Shown here piece after piece: positions 1-7,704 of a stretch of DNA of 37,551 nt. Positions within the stretch are counted from its first letter, which is position 1. Each line of letters starts with the position of its first letter. The position numbers and the translations under genes are program-made. The notes under the pieces were generated by a model. It did no database searches and was not told the origin of the DNA. It was given only the letters and a program-made list of their open reading frames with translations. The stretch covers positions 1 to 37,551 of the forward strand of contig JAIYBU010000067.1 of assembly GCA_027488335.1 (NCBI GenBank), in the 5' to 3' direction. This DNA comes from Cytophagaceae bacterium (GTDB taxonomy: Bacteria > Bacteroidota > Bacteroidia > Cytophagales > Spirosomataceae).

Positions 1-155
1 AAATTTTTTAATCTTATCTTTGCTTAAGATGCTCATGGTAAGGTTCTTTTTAGTTCGCAAAGCAAAATTAACCTTTAAATGAGCTTCTTTTATTTTATAA
101 TTACTTTAGACAGGTTCATAGTGAAAATTATGGATTCTTAGTCTCAAAAGGCAAT

Positions 156-1022
156 ATGAGCTTCGAAACCTGGAATAAAATACAAGATGCTCAAGAAGAA
201 ACATATGACATTTTGATTGATAAAACCTTAAAAAATTCAGAGTTTTTTTTGAAAATAAATTTAAAAAAGCAAACTGATGCTAAAGCATATATTGAAAAAT
301 TGATTTATAATCAAAGGGAGTATTTTGAAATTTATAAACCAGTTTATGATGCTATAAAGTTTAAAACAAAACATAGAGGTATAAAGTATGGTGCAAAGTT
401 TATTACCGCAAAACAGTACAAAGAGAGAGATAAATATCAAGATTTAATAGCAGCTTATTATCCAAGAAGTTACTACGAACCTTTATGGAATATGATTGAT
501 ATTACATGTGACAAGCCAACAAAAGACCAAATTTTGTATTGTCAAATGGAATATAGATTAAAATGGGTGGATTATCTTGAAAAATATTTATTAAAGGAGT
601 TTCCAACAAATAAATTTAGTGACCTTGAAAAAGCTTTTGATAGTGTCAACTTTGAAGCAATCGAAGATAATATTAAAAGCCATTTTTCAAGTATTCCTTA
701 TGATTTTTACCATTCAAGTAATTTATCAGAAGGTTTCTTTGGTTCAAATTTATACTCTTATCTAAAAGGTATAAAAATAAAAAATAATCCGGAGGTTCAT
801 TCAGCTTTTGGGCGTGCTGATAACATAATTGAAAGAACTGATTATGTTTATTGCTTTGAACATAAGTTTGATAAAACAGGAGAAGAAGCCTTAAATCAAA
901 TCTTTGAAAAAAAGTATTTAGACCCTTACAAAGTAAGTGGAAAGCAACTTATCGCAATTGGGATTAATTTTTCATCTAAATTAAGAAATATTGAAAGTTT
1001 CAAATTTCGAACTCTTTCCTAA
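156..1022 (+). CDS. Stand-alone PD-(D/E)XK nuclease-like protein (PDDEXK_9/DUF1703-type C-terminus)
   Basis: 288 residues. The second half (about 150-288) looks like the nuclease domain normally found at the C-terminus of the AAA-ATPase-like/PDDEXK_9 proteins: E192 in SEGFF, D222 in FGRADNIIE, the E235-x-K237 pair in CFEHKFD, then EEALNQIFEKKY and the closing strand IAIGINFSSKLRNI. This D...ExK...QI..K layout is the PD-(D/E)XK fold signature. The usual N-terminal ATPase domain (family members are about 500 residues) is missing: residues 1-150 are a lysine- and tyrosine-rich helical region with no Walker motifs that I do not recognise. The gene is far more AT-rich than its neighbours, which suggests transfer. 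Substrate is unknown; a role in defence or mobile-element biology is inference. The ATG at 156 is preceded by AT-rich DNA without a clear Shine-Dalgarno, normal for this phylum. Fold confident, function not. Confidence 0.72.
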   Translation: MSFETWNKIQDAQEETYDILIDKTLKNSEFFLKINLKKQTDAKAYIEKLIYNQREYFEIYKPVYDAIKFKTKHRGIKYGAKFITAKQYKERDKYQDLIAAYYPRSYYEPLWNMIDITCDKPTKDQILYCQMEYRLKWVDYLEKYLLKEFPTNKFSDLEKAFDSVNFEAIEDNIKSHFSSIPYDFYHSSNLSEGFFGSNLYSYLKGIKIKNNPEVHSAFGRADNIIERTDYVYCFEHKFDKTGEEALNQIFEKKYLDPYKVSGKQLIAIGINFSSKLRNIESFKFRTLS

Positions 1023-1281
1023 TATTTCAGTCCCCCCCCGCTCTACGATGTCTCCGACTTCGTAGCAGTGTTAGCTGTTCTCTGAACAGCACTATTTTTA
1101 TCATTCGTAAAGAACAGCACCACTAACACTAATCAATTAAGTAGAAAAATAGCTTAACAGAATTTTATACTTAGCATGATTTATTATAGTTATCTATCCG
1201 AAATCACCCTTTGTAATTTTACCAAATTTCTATACATTTGTTTGAATAAATCATAAGAAAGAGAAGCAATTTCTAACAATT
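1023..1281. repeat. Intergenic compound hairpin element with nested inverted repeats
   Basis: A run of eight C (1032-1039) is followed by hairpin 1 (1043-1065: ctacga and tcgtag arms, then gtc/gac after a T-T mismatch, 3-nt loop). Hairpin 2 is gctgttc (1074-1080), loop tct, gaacagc (1084-1090). A distal copy agaacagc (1111-1118) can pair with the same gctgttct, and agtgttag (1067-1074) pairs perfectly with ctaacact (1123-1130), so two mutually exclusive folds exist. It may end transcription of the nuclease gene, or be a dispersed palindromic repeat; no second copy was seen in this window. Confidence 0.5.
1210..1240 (+). promoter_or_regulatory. Bacteroidetes-type promoter upstream of the 67-residue ORF
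   Basis: TTTG at 1210-1213, a 19-nt spacer, and TACATTTG at 1233-1240 match the TTTG-N19-TAnnTTTG consensus of the primary sigma factor in this phylum. Transcription would start about 7 nt downstream, some 35 nt before the ATG at 1282. Confidence 0.65.
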
Positions 1282-1485
1282 ATGCTCACAGATTCTATAA
1301 AATTCCTAACAGGAACAATGACCAAACGCCCCGCAGAAATGACGGCACAAGAGCTAAAAATTTGGCAAGAACAGGGCGAAAAGGAAATAAGAGAATATCT
1401 TTTTTCTATCAATCAGCCTTTAATTTACTCAAAAAATGGGGTGATGATTGCCGAGAATAAAGATGGTTCTATTGAAACAATTTGA
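1282..1485 (+). CDS. Small conserved-looking hypothetical protein, 67 aa
   Basis: I do not recognise a family. The protein is charged and soluble, with a helical middle (TAQELKIWQEQGEKEIREYL) followed by two short strand-like segments around PLIYSKNG and VMIAENKDGSIETI. There is no signal peptide or membrane segment. It has its own near-perfect promoter at 1210-1240. The start is either ATG 1282 or the second in-frame ATG at 1318 (MTKRPAEM); the promoter position fits both. It stops 48 bases before the serine hydrolase gene on the same strand and could be read through into it. Its size and compact layout resemble small regulatory or antitoxin-type proteins, but nothing shows a toxin beside it, so that is only a guess. 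Confidence 0.6.
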   Translation: MLTDSIKFLTGTMTKRPAEMTAQELKIWQEQGEKEIREYLFSINQPLIYSKNGVMIAENKDGSIETI

Positions 1486-1533
1486 TGAATATTTATATCA
1501 TAGCTGGCCTCTCCCCCCCTCATCAACCAAAAC

Positions 1534-3012
1534 ATGAAAAAACTAATCCTTTTCTTTATTCTCAGCTTAAATGTTTTTGCTCAAAGCACCGAAGATAAAA
1601 TCAAGGCGTTGATTCCCGAACTTGATGCGAAATTTCAAGATTTTAAGGTCAAAAGTCATTTGTCGAGTGTGGCGTATGCCTTGGTGCTTGATGGCAAAAT
1701 TATTTATCAGAGTAATAGCGGAATTGTCAATTACAAAACCAACAAAACCGCTGATAATCAGTCGGTTTATCGCATTGCTTCGATGTCGAAAAGTTTTGCT
1801 TCGGTGGCAATTTTGCAGCTACGTGATGTAGGAAAAATCAAACTCGACGACCCCGTTTGGAAGTACATTCCCGAACTAAAAGGACAAAAATATTCGGCCG
1901 ATTCGCCCGAAATTACGGTGCGTCATTTGCTTACGCACGCAGCGGGTTTCCCCGAAGACAATCCGTGGGGCGACCGCCAACTGGGTATTTCGGAAGCAAC
2001 CATGCTAAAGATGTTTAAGAAAGGAATTTCGTTTTCCAACGAGCCAGGCGTTGCCTATGAATACAGCAATATGGGCTTTGCGATGTTGGGGCAAATCATC
2101 AAAAACGTATCGGGGCAAAGTTACCAAAGCTATATCATCAACAAAATTTGGAAGCCACTCGGCATGACAAATACCTACTGGGACTATACGAAAGTACCAG
2201 ATAATCAACTCGTTAGGGGTTATCGGTGGTTGCGTGAACAATACATCGAGCAGCCCATCGAACCCGACGGTGCGTACGGAATCATGGGCGGCGTGCTGAC
2301 TTCCATCGAAGATTTTGCCAAATACATGGCTTTTCATCAAAAAGCTTATCAAGTTGATGTTCCAAATTCGGCGATTTTAAAGAAAAGTTCGTTGAAAGAA
2401 ATGCACTTTCCTGCCAATTTCAATAGCATAAATAACCGAGGCTATACAGGTACGGGCGAGCCATGCAGCAATGTGTCGTTTTATGGCTATGGCTTACGAA
2501 TCGACCAAAATTGTAACCAAATCAGAAGCATCGGGCATTCGGGCGGACTTCCAGGCTTTGGCTCTGACTGGAAAATTGTGCCACAATACGGCCTCGGAAT
2601 CGTAACTTTCACCAACGGCACTTACGGCGGTGCGGCTCTGATGAATAATCAAATTATTCCGTTTATTGTCGAAAAAGCAGGCCTTTCGCCCAAGGCGTTT
2701 CCAGTTTCGCCAATTTTGAAACAACGCCAAAACGAACTCGTTAAATTGCTACCAACGTGGGAAAATGCCGAAAAATCGGGCATTTTTGCCGAAAATTTCT
2801 TCTTGGATTATTTCCCAGACTTACTAAAAGCCGAAGCCGAAGGAATTTTTGAAAAAGCAGGAAAAATCAAAAAAGTACACGAAATAGTAGCCGAAAATGC
2901 ACTCAGAGGTAAGTTTTTGATGGAAGGAGAAAAAGGAAATATCGAGGTCAGTTTCACGATGTCGCCCGAAAACCCGCCTTTGATTCAGGCTTATAGTATT
3001 CGGTTGAAGTAA
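1534..3012 (+). CDS. Secreted serine hydrolase of the beta-lactamase/DD-peptidase fold (class C-like, PF00144)
   Basis: 492 residues with a signal peptide (about 1-16, cleaved near VFAQ), so periplasmic or exported. All three active-site elements of the serine beta-lactamase fold are present in order: S83-M-S-K86 (nucleophile serine and lysine in RIASMSKSF), Y177-S-N179 (in YEYSNMGF) and H335-S-G337 (in IGHSGGLPG). HLLTHAAGFP and MGGVLTSIEDFAKY are typical of the family. A C-terminal region of about 110 residues follows the catalytic domain, as in many esterase/DD-peptidase relatives. The family covers AmpC, D-aminopeptidases, DD-carboxypeptidases and esterases; the substrate cannot be read from sequence and this should not be called a resistance gene. 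It is followed by a strong terminator. Confidence 0.9.
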   Translation: MKKLILFFILSLNVFAQSTEDKIKALIPELDAKFQDFKVKSHLSSVAYALVLDGKIIYQSNSGIVNYKTNKTADNQSVYRIASMSKSFASVAILQLRDVGKIKLDDPVWKYIPELKGQKYSADSPEITVRHLLTHAAGFPEDNPWGDRQLGISEATMLKMFKKGISFSNEPGVAYEYSNMGFAMLGQIIKNVSGQSYQSYIINKIWKPLGMTNTYWDYTKVPDNQLVRGYRWLREQYIEQPIEPDGAYGIMGGVLTSIEDFAKYMAFHQKAYQVDVPNSAILKKSSLKEMHFPANFNSINNRGYTGTGEPCSNVSFYGYGLRIDQNCNQIRSIGHSGGLPGFGSDWKIVPQYGLGIVTFTNGTYGGAALMNNQIIPFIVEKAGLSPKAFPVSPILKQRQNELVKLLPTWENAEKSGIFAENFFLDYFPDLLKAEAEGIFEKAGKIKKVHEIVAENALRGKFLMEGEKGNIEVSFTMSPENPPLIQAYSIRLK

Positions 3013-3022
3013 TAATAGACAA

Positions 3023-3069
3023 AAAAGTGGCACACTTTATTTATCGTAGATAACAAGTGTGCCACTTTT
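3023..3069. terminator. Rho-independent terminator after the serine hydrolase, usable in both directions
   Basis: Perfect 15-bp stem (3023-3037 with 3055-3069; core AGTGGCACACTT), 17-nt loop, followed by a T-rich tract on the + strand and, read from the other side, by an A6 run that becomes U6. It lies between convergent genes. Confidence 0.85.
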
Positions 3070-3154
3070 ATTTTTATAACTCTCTCACTTTACTATTGCT
3101 AAACACCACACCTTTTGACCATCTATTTGCTTAATTCTCGACTCAATTTGGATT

Positions 3155-4168
3155 TTAGAACTGAATAGCTAATTTCCCGATGGTTGTGCCAGACTCTAAC
3201 TGCTTATGGGCTTTTTTGAGCGTATCAGCCGAAAGCCCCACGAGCGTTTGTCTGAGTGTCGAAACCAACTCTCCGTTATCAAACATATCAGCCACTTTAT
3301 TCAGAATATGGTGCTGCTCAATCATATCTTCGGTTTGGAAAGTTGAGCGGGTGTACATAAATTCCCAAGAAAAGCTCACACTTTTGGTTTTTAATTTATT
3401 TAAAACCACGGGTGCGGCACTACCCGTGATAGAAGCGATATGCCCTTGCGGTTTGATGAGGTCAGCCATACTATCCCAATAAGCGTTGGTATCTACAAAA
3501 TCAACAATAAAATCAACGTATTGGAAACCAGCATTACGCACTTCGTTGACTAAATCTCGGTGGTTAACTACCAAATCTGCACCCAATTGCTTACACCATT
3601 CAATGGTTTCGGGTCTTGAGGCCGTTGCGATTACTTTCAAGCCTAAAAGTTTTTTGGCTAATTGAATCGCAATCGAACCAACTCCACCCGCACCAGCAAT
3701 GATTAAGAGTGTTTTGCCTTTGTCTTTCTCTGCACTTAGTCTCATTCTATCAAAGAATATTTCCCAAGCTGTTAAAGCCGTCAGCGGGATTGCAGCAGCC
3801 TCGGCAATGGTCAAAGTTTTGGGCTTTTTCCCTACAATTCTTTCATCAATTACTTGATATTCAGCGTTTGAACCTTGCTTTGTAATATCTCCTGCATAAT
3901 AAACTTCATCACCTACTTTAAAGAGCGAAACATTTTCGCCTACAGCTTCTACTACTCCAACGGCATCCCAACCAATGATTTTTGGGTTGTCTAAAACAGT
4001 ATCTTTTGCAGAGTTCTGTCTGATTTTAAAATCAACTGGATTGACTGAAATAGCACTGATTTTTACTAATAATTCATGACCAACTGGCACGGGCTTGGCA
4101 GTTTCAAAATCAATGAAACTATTTTCTTCTGAGATTGGTAACGAGGTTTTAAATCCTACGGCTTTCAT
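3155..4168 (-). CDS. Zinc-type alcohol dehydrogenase-like protein (MDR superfamily, TIGR02817-like)
   Basis: 337 residues, the normal length for the family. The N-terminal GroES-like domain carries ISVNPVDFKIRQ, IIGWDAVGVV, and GDEVYYAGDI with QGSNAEYQVIDERIVGKKP, all typical of the zinc-binding ADH family type TIGR02817. The nucleotide-binding Rossmann domain has GAGGVG at residues 159-164 followed by SIAIQLAKKL. The expected cofactor is NADPH, with reduction of a quinone, enone or aldehyde; the real substrate is unknown. Classical zinc-ligand cysteines are not evident, as in quinone-reductase-like members. Cytosolic, with no signal peptide. It is transcribed toward the serine hydrolase gene and is not in an operon with its neighbours. 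Confidence 0.88.
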   Translation of the reverse strand: MKAVGFKTSLPISEENSFIDFETAKPVPVGHELLVKISAISVNPVDFKIRQNSAKDTVLDNPKIIGWDAVGVVEAVGENVSLFKVGDEVYYAGDITKQGSNAEYQVIDERIVGKKPKTLTIAEAAAIPLTALTAWEIFFDRMRLSAEKDKGKTLLIIAGAGGVGSIAIQLAKKLLGLKVIATASRPETIEWCKQLGADLVVNHRDLVNEVRNAGFQYVDFIVDFVDTNAYWDSMADLIKPQGHIASITGSAAPVVLNKLKTKSVSFSWEFMYTRSTFQTEDMIEQHHILNKVADMFDNGELVSTLRQTLVGLSADTLKKAHKQLESGTTIGKLAIQF

Positions 4169-4194
4169 TTTTTATGTATTTTATGATTTTTTGG

Positions 4195-4309
4195 GTAGCC
4201 GGCTACGGCTACTACAACAGTTTTAACAACGTCTTTTTCTAATTCTTTGTTCACTGACTCTTCATGGCTTTTTACCTTACAACATCATTGTAGATAAAAG
4301 TACTTTTAT
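4195..4309. repeat. Two short perfect palindromes between the dehydrogenase and GH39 genes
   Basis: GTAGCCGGCTAC (4195-4206, followed by a second ggctac) and ATAAAAGTACTTTTAT (4294-4309) are perfect dyads in the 195-bp gap. The GC-rich one sits just upstream of the dehydrogenase start and could be an operator; the AT-rich one lies just downstream of the glycosidase stop and could help end its transcript. Confidence 0.4.
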
Positions 4310-4363
4310 GCTCGAAATCTTAACTTCTTCGCTCGTAAGCGGAACGTATTTTGGTATGTACTA

Positions 4364-6049
4364 TTACCAATCAAACTTCAATAGCGAAACTCCTTGACGA
4401 GGTAATTTTAAATTGAGTTTCAAATGACCATTATCGGTTTTTATATACGTGGGTGAAGTCAGCAAGGCCAGTTGTCCTGCTTTTTCTAAGATGCTGATTT
4501 GCTCGGCAGTTGGATTTTCGGGCGAACCCATTTTCTTCCAAACTTCGTACGAATTGCTATTTTCATTGTCGATGCGGTAATGCTTAAAATTGACTTGTCG
4601 GGCAGGGAAACCCTTTAAATCGACTTCTATTGTAGCATCTTCGGCTTTTATGTCATCATCATGATAATGCCAAACCATTACAGCCGCCGAACGTTGGTCT
4701 TTGCTGGCGAGGGCATCAATATCGGCTTTTTTACGTACGCTTGAATCTCGCACCATCGAAAAAGTATAATTCTGATTGCCTCTTACCTCTACCCTACTAC
4801 CCGACATCATACCATACATTCTGAAAACATTTAGCACGGGTTTATCAATGCCATTGGTGGCCAAATCTCTAAAACCATAAAAATACGGTTGGTTCTCAAA
4901 CTCAAACGACCAGCTTACTGCTCCCAATAAATTGGCTTTGAAATAATCGGCCAAAGCATATTTTCGGGCAAACGAAGCGGCCGTATAGCTTGAATACATC
5001 GTGCCATTTCGATACGCATTTGATGGATTTGTTTTCATGCCGCAAGCCGCACAACCTTCGGGGTCAGACTCGCCAATGATGATTGGTAGTTTTTTAAATT
5101 TCGGATATGAAGTAACGATTCTGAATCCTTCCGAAATATCTCTGAGTTGTGTACCAACATTCATCTGCACATGTCCATGAACGATTTTAGGCGAACCTTT
5201 GGCATGAAAAGTGATAAAATCAAGCGGAGAACCTACTTTACCCGTCACGTAGTTGGTTCCTGATTCGCAGTGAGTTAGAAATGTCTTCAAGAAGTTAGCA
5301 GCTTTATTCCAACTTGGTCCAGTAGTTTCTGGCCCTCCCATTCTGATGGTTGGCAAGGCACGTTTGGCGGCATCGGCGGTGTAATCGTAAAGTTTACAGT
5401 ATTCTTCAACCGTGCCACTCCAATAGCCAATATTTGGTTCATTCCAAAGTTCCCAATACCAACTTTCCACCTCAGCTTTGCCATATCGCTCAACCGAATG
5501 TTTTACCCACGCATAAACCAAATCTGCCCATTTTTTGTAGTCTTTTGGCGGAAATGTCCATCCTTTATAAATGTCGTTATAGGGCATTCCAGGTTTCCAA
5601 TTATGTTCATAAGGCTGTGGTTTAGTTGAAAGGGCTTCGGGCATAAAACTAAATTGTGCCAGTGGTTTGATACCTCTTTGCAGATAGGTATCAAAAATTT
5701 TATCAACAACCTTCCAATCATATATTGGTTTGCCGTTGGCATCTTCGGTATAAACATTCGTCGAACCCCACTTCATCGTAAGTGTATCATGACCCGAAGT
5801 AAGCAAATTATGGGCTCTAAAATAAACAGGTACTGGGCTTAATTGGCTCAATTCGGTAAGAAGTTTTTTACCATCTTTCATATACGCATAATTGGGTTCA
5901 TCAGCCCCAAACCACGCCCACATGGTTGACATCTCGCCAATTTTTTTATTTAAATCTATCTGTATAATTGTTTTTTCGGGAGCTGACGTTTGTGCAAAAC
6001 CAAGTGTACACAAAGCCATAAATGCAATAAGCAAGTGTAATTTTTTCAT
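4364..6049 (-). CDS. Secreted GH39-like glycoside hydrolase (beta-xylosidase type)
   Basis: 561 residues from the ATG at 6049. A longer frame starts at a TTG (6082), but the ATG opens directly onto a clean signal peptide MKKLHLLIAFMALCTLGFAQ, so I chose it. A TIM-barrel clan A glycosidase is indicated by WYWELWNEPNIGYW, the acid/base Glu (E204) of the WNEPN motif, and by the likely nucleophile E327 in IIIGESDPEG about 123 residues later. FRAHNLLTSG and ISFHAKG-like (here DFITFHAKGSP) segments fit GH39. A beta-sandwich C-terminal domain ends in RQGVSLLKFDW. Expected activity is release of terminal xylose (or a related sugar) from xylo-oligosaccharides outside the cytoplasm. No SusCD pair or transporter is adjacent, so it is not a standard polysaccharide-utilisation locus here. 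Confidence 0.82.
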   Translation of the reverse strand: MKKLHLLIAFMALCTLGFAQTSAPEKTIIQIDLNKKIGEMSTMWAWFGADEPNYAYMKDGKKLLTELSQLSPVPVYFRAHNLLTSGHDTLTMKWGSTNVYTEDANGKPIYDWKVVDKIFDTYLQRGIKPLAQFSFMPEALSTKPQPYEHNWKPGMPYNDIYKGWTFPPKDYKKWADLVYAWVKHSVERYGKAEVESWYWELWNEPNIGYWSGTVEEYCKLYDYTADAAKRALPTIRMGGPETTGPSWNKAANFLKTFLTHCESGTNYVTGKVGSPLDFITFHAKGSPKIVHGHVQMNVGTQLRDISEGFRIVTSYPKFKKLPIIIGESDPEGCAACGMKTNPSNAYRNGTMYSSYTAASFARKYALADYFKANLLGAVSWSFEFENQPYFYGFRDLATNGIDKPVLNVFRMYGMMSGSRVEVRGNQNYTFSMVRDSSVRKKADIDALASKDQRSAAVMVWHYHDDDIKAEDATIEVDLKGFPARQVNFKHYRIDNENSNSYEVWKKMGSPENPTAEQISILEKAGQLALLTSPTYIKTDNGHLKLNLKLPRQGVSLLKFDW

Positions 6050-6078
6050 TAGAAATGTAAGGGTTGAATAGAGTTTCA

Positions 6079-6107
6079 ACAAAGATAATCAGAAATCATT
6101 TCTTTGT
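6079..6107 (-). promoter_or_regulatory. Possible promoter -7 element and overlapping dyad upstream of the GH39 gene
   Basis: On the minus strand TATCTTTG (CAAAGATA at 6080-6087) fits the TAnnTTTG element, about 30 nt before the ATG. It overlaps an inverted repeat ACAAAGA (6079-6085) / TCTTTGT (6101-6107) with a small inner dyad agaaat/atttct. No good TTTG element is seen at the expected distance, so control by a regulator binding the dyad is possible but unproven. Confidence 0.35.
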
Positions 6108-6590
6108 TTACGAAGGCTCAACAATAAAAATTAGTGTGCTGAATTAATCAATTTATTTAATCTTTTACAAGTGAAAAGGTCTAATTTTTGCTTAAATTTT
6201 CCGAAAAATCTTATAAACAATGCTCCTTTTACTTGTTTGCTTCTTTACGGTTTTTAATGCTGACGAAATTTCAACGGCCATCAACGCCAATGATTTCATT
6301 TGAGATTTTTTCAAGTTGTACCAGTTACCACAAAGTTCAAAATAATAGGACAGTCATCAACATAATATCAACTCGTAAATTCACCAGCTGAACTAATGAA
6401 ATTTAGAAAGCCTGTTTTAGTTATTGTAAGAACGGTCAGCTTGGGGGGATAAATATTATAAGTTCCTCCTGTAATCAAAACGATTTCAAGAGGTCTGCTA
6501 AGTTTCTCCCTATTTAAAAGCACTACACAATATTGCGACTGTATTAATTCTGTGTAGAAACGACAGGCCTTGAAAGAAGTAATCTTTTTT
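6108..6590. other. Gene-poor stretch, possible decayed coding DNA
   Basis: About 480 bases with no convincing gene. Open frames exist on both strands (67 codons at 6188-6391 +, 85 codons at 6368-6625 -), but their products are low in charge pattern and resemble nothing I know, and the minus one starts inside a terminator stem. A short plus-strand segment from 6220 reads like a signal peptide and short helix (MLLLLVCFFTVFNADEI...) before a stop at 6301, which could be a gene remnant. Confidence 0.4.
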
Positions 6591-6596
6591 ATAAAA

Positions 6597-6634
6597 AAAG
6601 CACAAACAGTTGTTCTACCAGCCATTTGTGCTTT
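6597..6634 (-). terminator. Rho-independent terminator after the TspO-like gene
   Basis: Perfect 10-bp stem AAAGCACAAA (6597-6606) / TTTGTGCTTT (6625-6634), 18-nt loop, and an A-run at 6593-6599 that is a U-tract on the minus strand, about 20 bases past the stop at 6656. Confidence 0.8.
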
Positions 6635-6655
6635 AAAAATCTTAACAAGGATTAT

Positions 6656-7474
6656 TCATGCCTTCCTTAAAGCTTTGTTTATGGTTGTAATGATGATACT
6701 TACAACTATAATGATAGCAGCAAAAATCGTAGTCCAGACAATGAATCGGTGGTATTCAGCGGCTTCAATTCGCTTCATAATAATTCCTGCAAATGCCCAC
6801 AAAACCGCCGCTCCGATAGAAATATTATTCAGCTTATTGAGTGTCCAACTTACAATCAATGCTCCAATAATTATCATTAAGCAAGTCCAAAAAACTTCAC
6901 TTTTCCCAAAGCCATCCCAGCCAAAAAATACCAAAACTGCTGTAATATTTGCAATAGTAGCAATACAAATCCAGCCTAAGTAAGTCCCAAAAGCAGCTCT
7001 TACAACCATTGGTATTTGTCTTTCATGGTTTTTACTGAGATAATTTATTCTACTAACAATGTCGATGAGCGTAAGCAATAGTGAAAGCATTATAAGAACC
7101 GAAAAAAACAAATGTTCGTAATGCCAAAAAACTATCCAAAGGCTATTTAAAATACAGCTAATAATAAATCTGAGTCCGATTTTATCAACTAATGCGTTAG
7201 TCGATGGGTTGGGCGATTGGCTAAACAGATTCTTGCTTTGTTTTACACAAAAAATCAACAATAATAAATAGATGATTCCCCAAATAGAAAACGTGATACC
7301 CGCAGGCACAAAAAGGTTTGGGTATTGGTCAGAAAGCTGCCCAGTATTTTTACCATTGATTGGTAAGGCATTAGCCAAATAATTAGTGGCTACCATTATC
7401 ATAAAAAATACCCAATTGAGTACTTGTAGAGTTTTTACTCCGATTTGCTTTGCTATCGTATTCATAAGTTTCAT
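6656..7474 (-). CDS. TspO/MBR-like tryptophan-rich sensory membrane protein
   Basis: 272 residues of mostly hydrophobic sequence, with roughly seven or eight predicted membrane spans. The diagnostic stretch VPAGITFSIWGIIYLLLL (about residues 56-74) matches the longer, approximately 250-residue TspO/MBR-like family also annotated as tryptophan-rich sensory proteins. These are longer than classical five-helix TspO (about 160 aa), and tetrapyrrole binding should not be assumed for them. Several aromatic residues and NSLWIVFWHYEHL are in keeping with the family. The ATG at 7474 is followed by another in-frame ATG at 7465; both are plausible. It lies downstream of the DoxX-like gene on the same strand with a 230-base gap holding a tiny ORF, and ends in a clear terminator. 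Confidence 0.75.
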   Translation of the reverse strand: MKLMNTIAKQIGVKTLQVLNWVFFMIMVATNYLANALPINGKNTGQLSDQYPNLFVPAGITFSIWGIIYLLLLIFCVKQSKNLFSQSPNPSTNALVDKIGLRFIISCILNSLWIVFWHYEHLFFSVLIMLSLLLTLIDIVSRINYLSKNHERQIPMVVRAAFGTYLGWICIATIANITAVLVFFGWDGFGKSEVFWTCLMIIIGALIVSWTLNKLNNISIGAAVLWAFAGIIMKRIEAAEYHRFIVWTTIFAAIIIVVSIIITTINKALRKA

Positions 7475-7561
7475 TATTTTTTGAGAGCGAACAGAGCAAT
7501 GGCGGCTGATGCTCGGTCATTTCCAGTTAGCTGTAAATATAACATCTTAACGCTCAATATG

Positions 7562-7663
7562 TTATTTCATAATCATCGCCACATTCCTTTGAGTAGATTC
7601 TACTTCGGTTTGTTTTACCAAAATCGTATAAGAAACAGACTTAATTCCTTCACCAAATTCCAT
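7562..7663 (-). CDS. Possible 33-aa peptide or gene remnant between DoxX-like and TspO-like genes
   Basis: ATG at 7663 to TAA at 7562 encodes 33 residues beginning MEFGEGIKSVSYTILVKQ and ending NVAMIMK. The composition looks like real protein (alternating strand-like and charged residues), and the frame stays open a little upstream (NYVLNT before the Met). Another short frame, MKQKCLV, starts in the DoxX stop codon and ends just before it. It could be a genuine small protein, or the tail of a gene whose front was deleted. I do not recognise it. Confidence 0.25.
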   Translation of the reverse strand: MEFGEGIKSVSYTILVKQTEVESTQRNVAMIMK

Positions 7664-7704
7664 GGTATTAAGCACATAATTGCTTCATACAAGGCATTTT
7701 TGCT

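Noticed and set aside
1..155. Possible end of an upstream gene before the nuclease
   Set aside because: No open frame or stop pattern that I could support; treated as unassigned upstream DNA.
1534..3012. Antibiotic-resistance beta-lactamase
   Set aside because: The SxxK/YxN/HxG fold is shared by esterases and DD-peptidases; the extra C-terminal region and divergent sequence do not indicate a true class C beta-lactamase.
4195..4206. GTAGCCGGCTAC as a restriction or recombination site
   Set aside because: A 12-bp palindrome alone is not evidence for a mobile-element end; no direct repeats flank it.
6368..6625. 85-codon minus-strand frame starting with MAGRTTVCAFF
   Set aside because: It starts inside the terminator stem of the TspO-like gene and shows no recognisable family; kept only as part of the gene-poor stretch.
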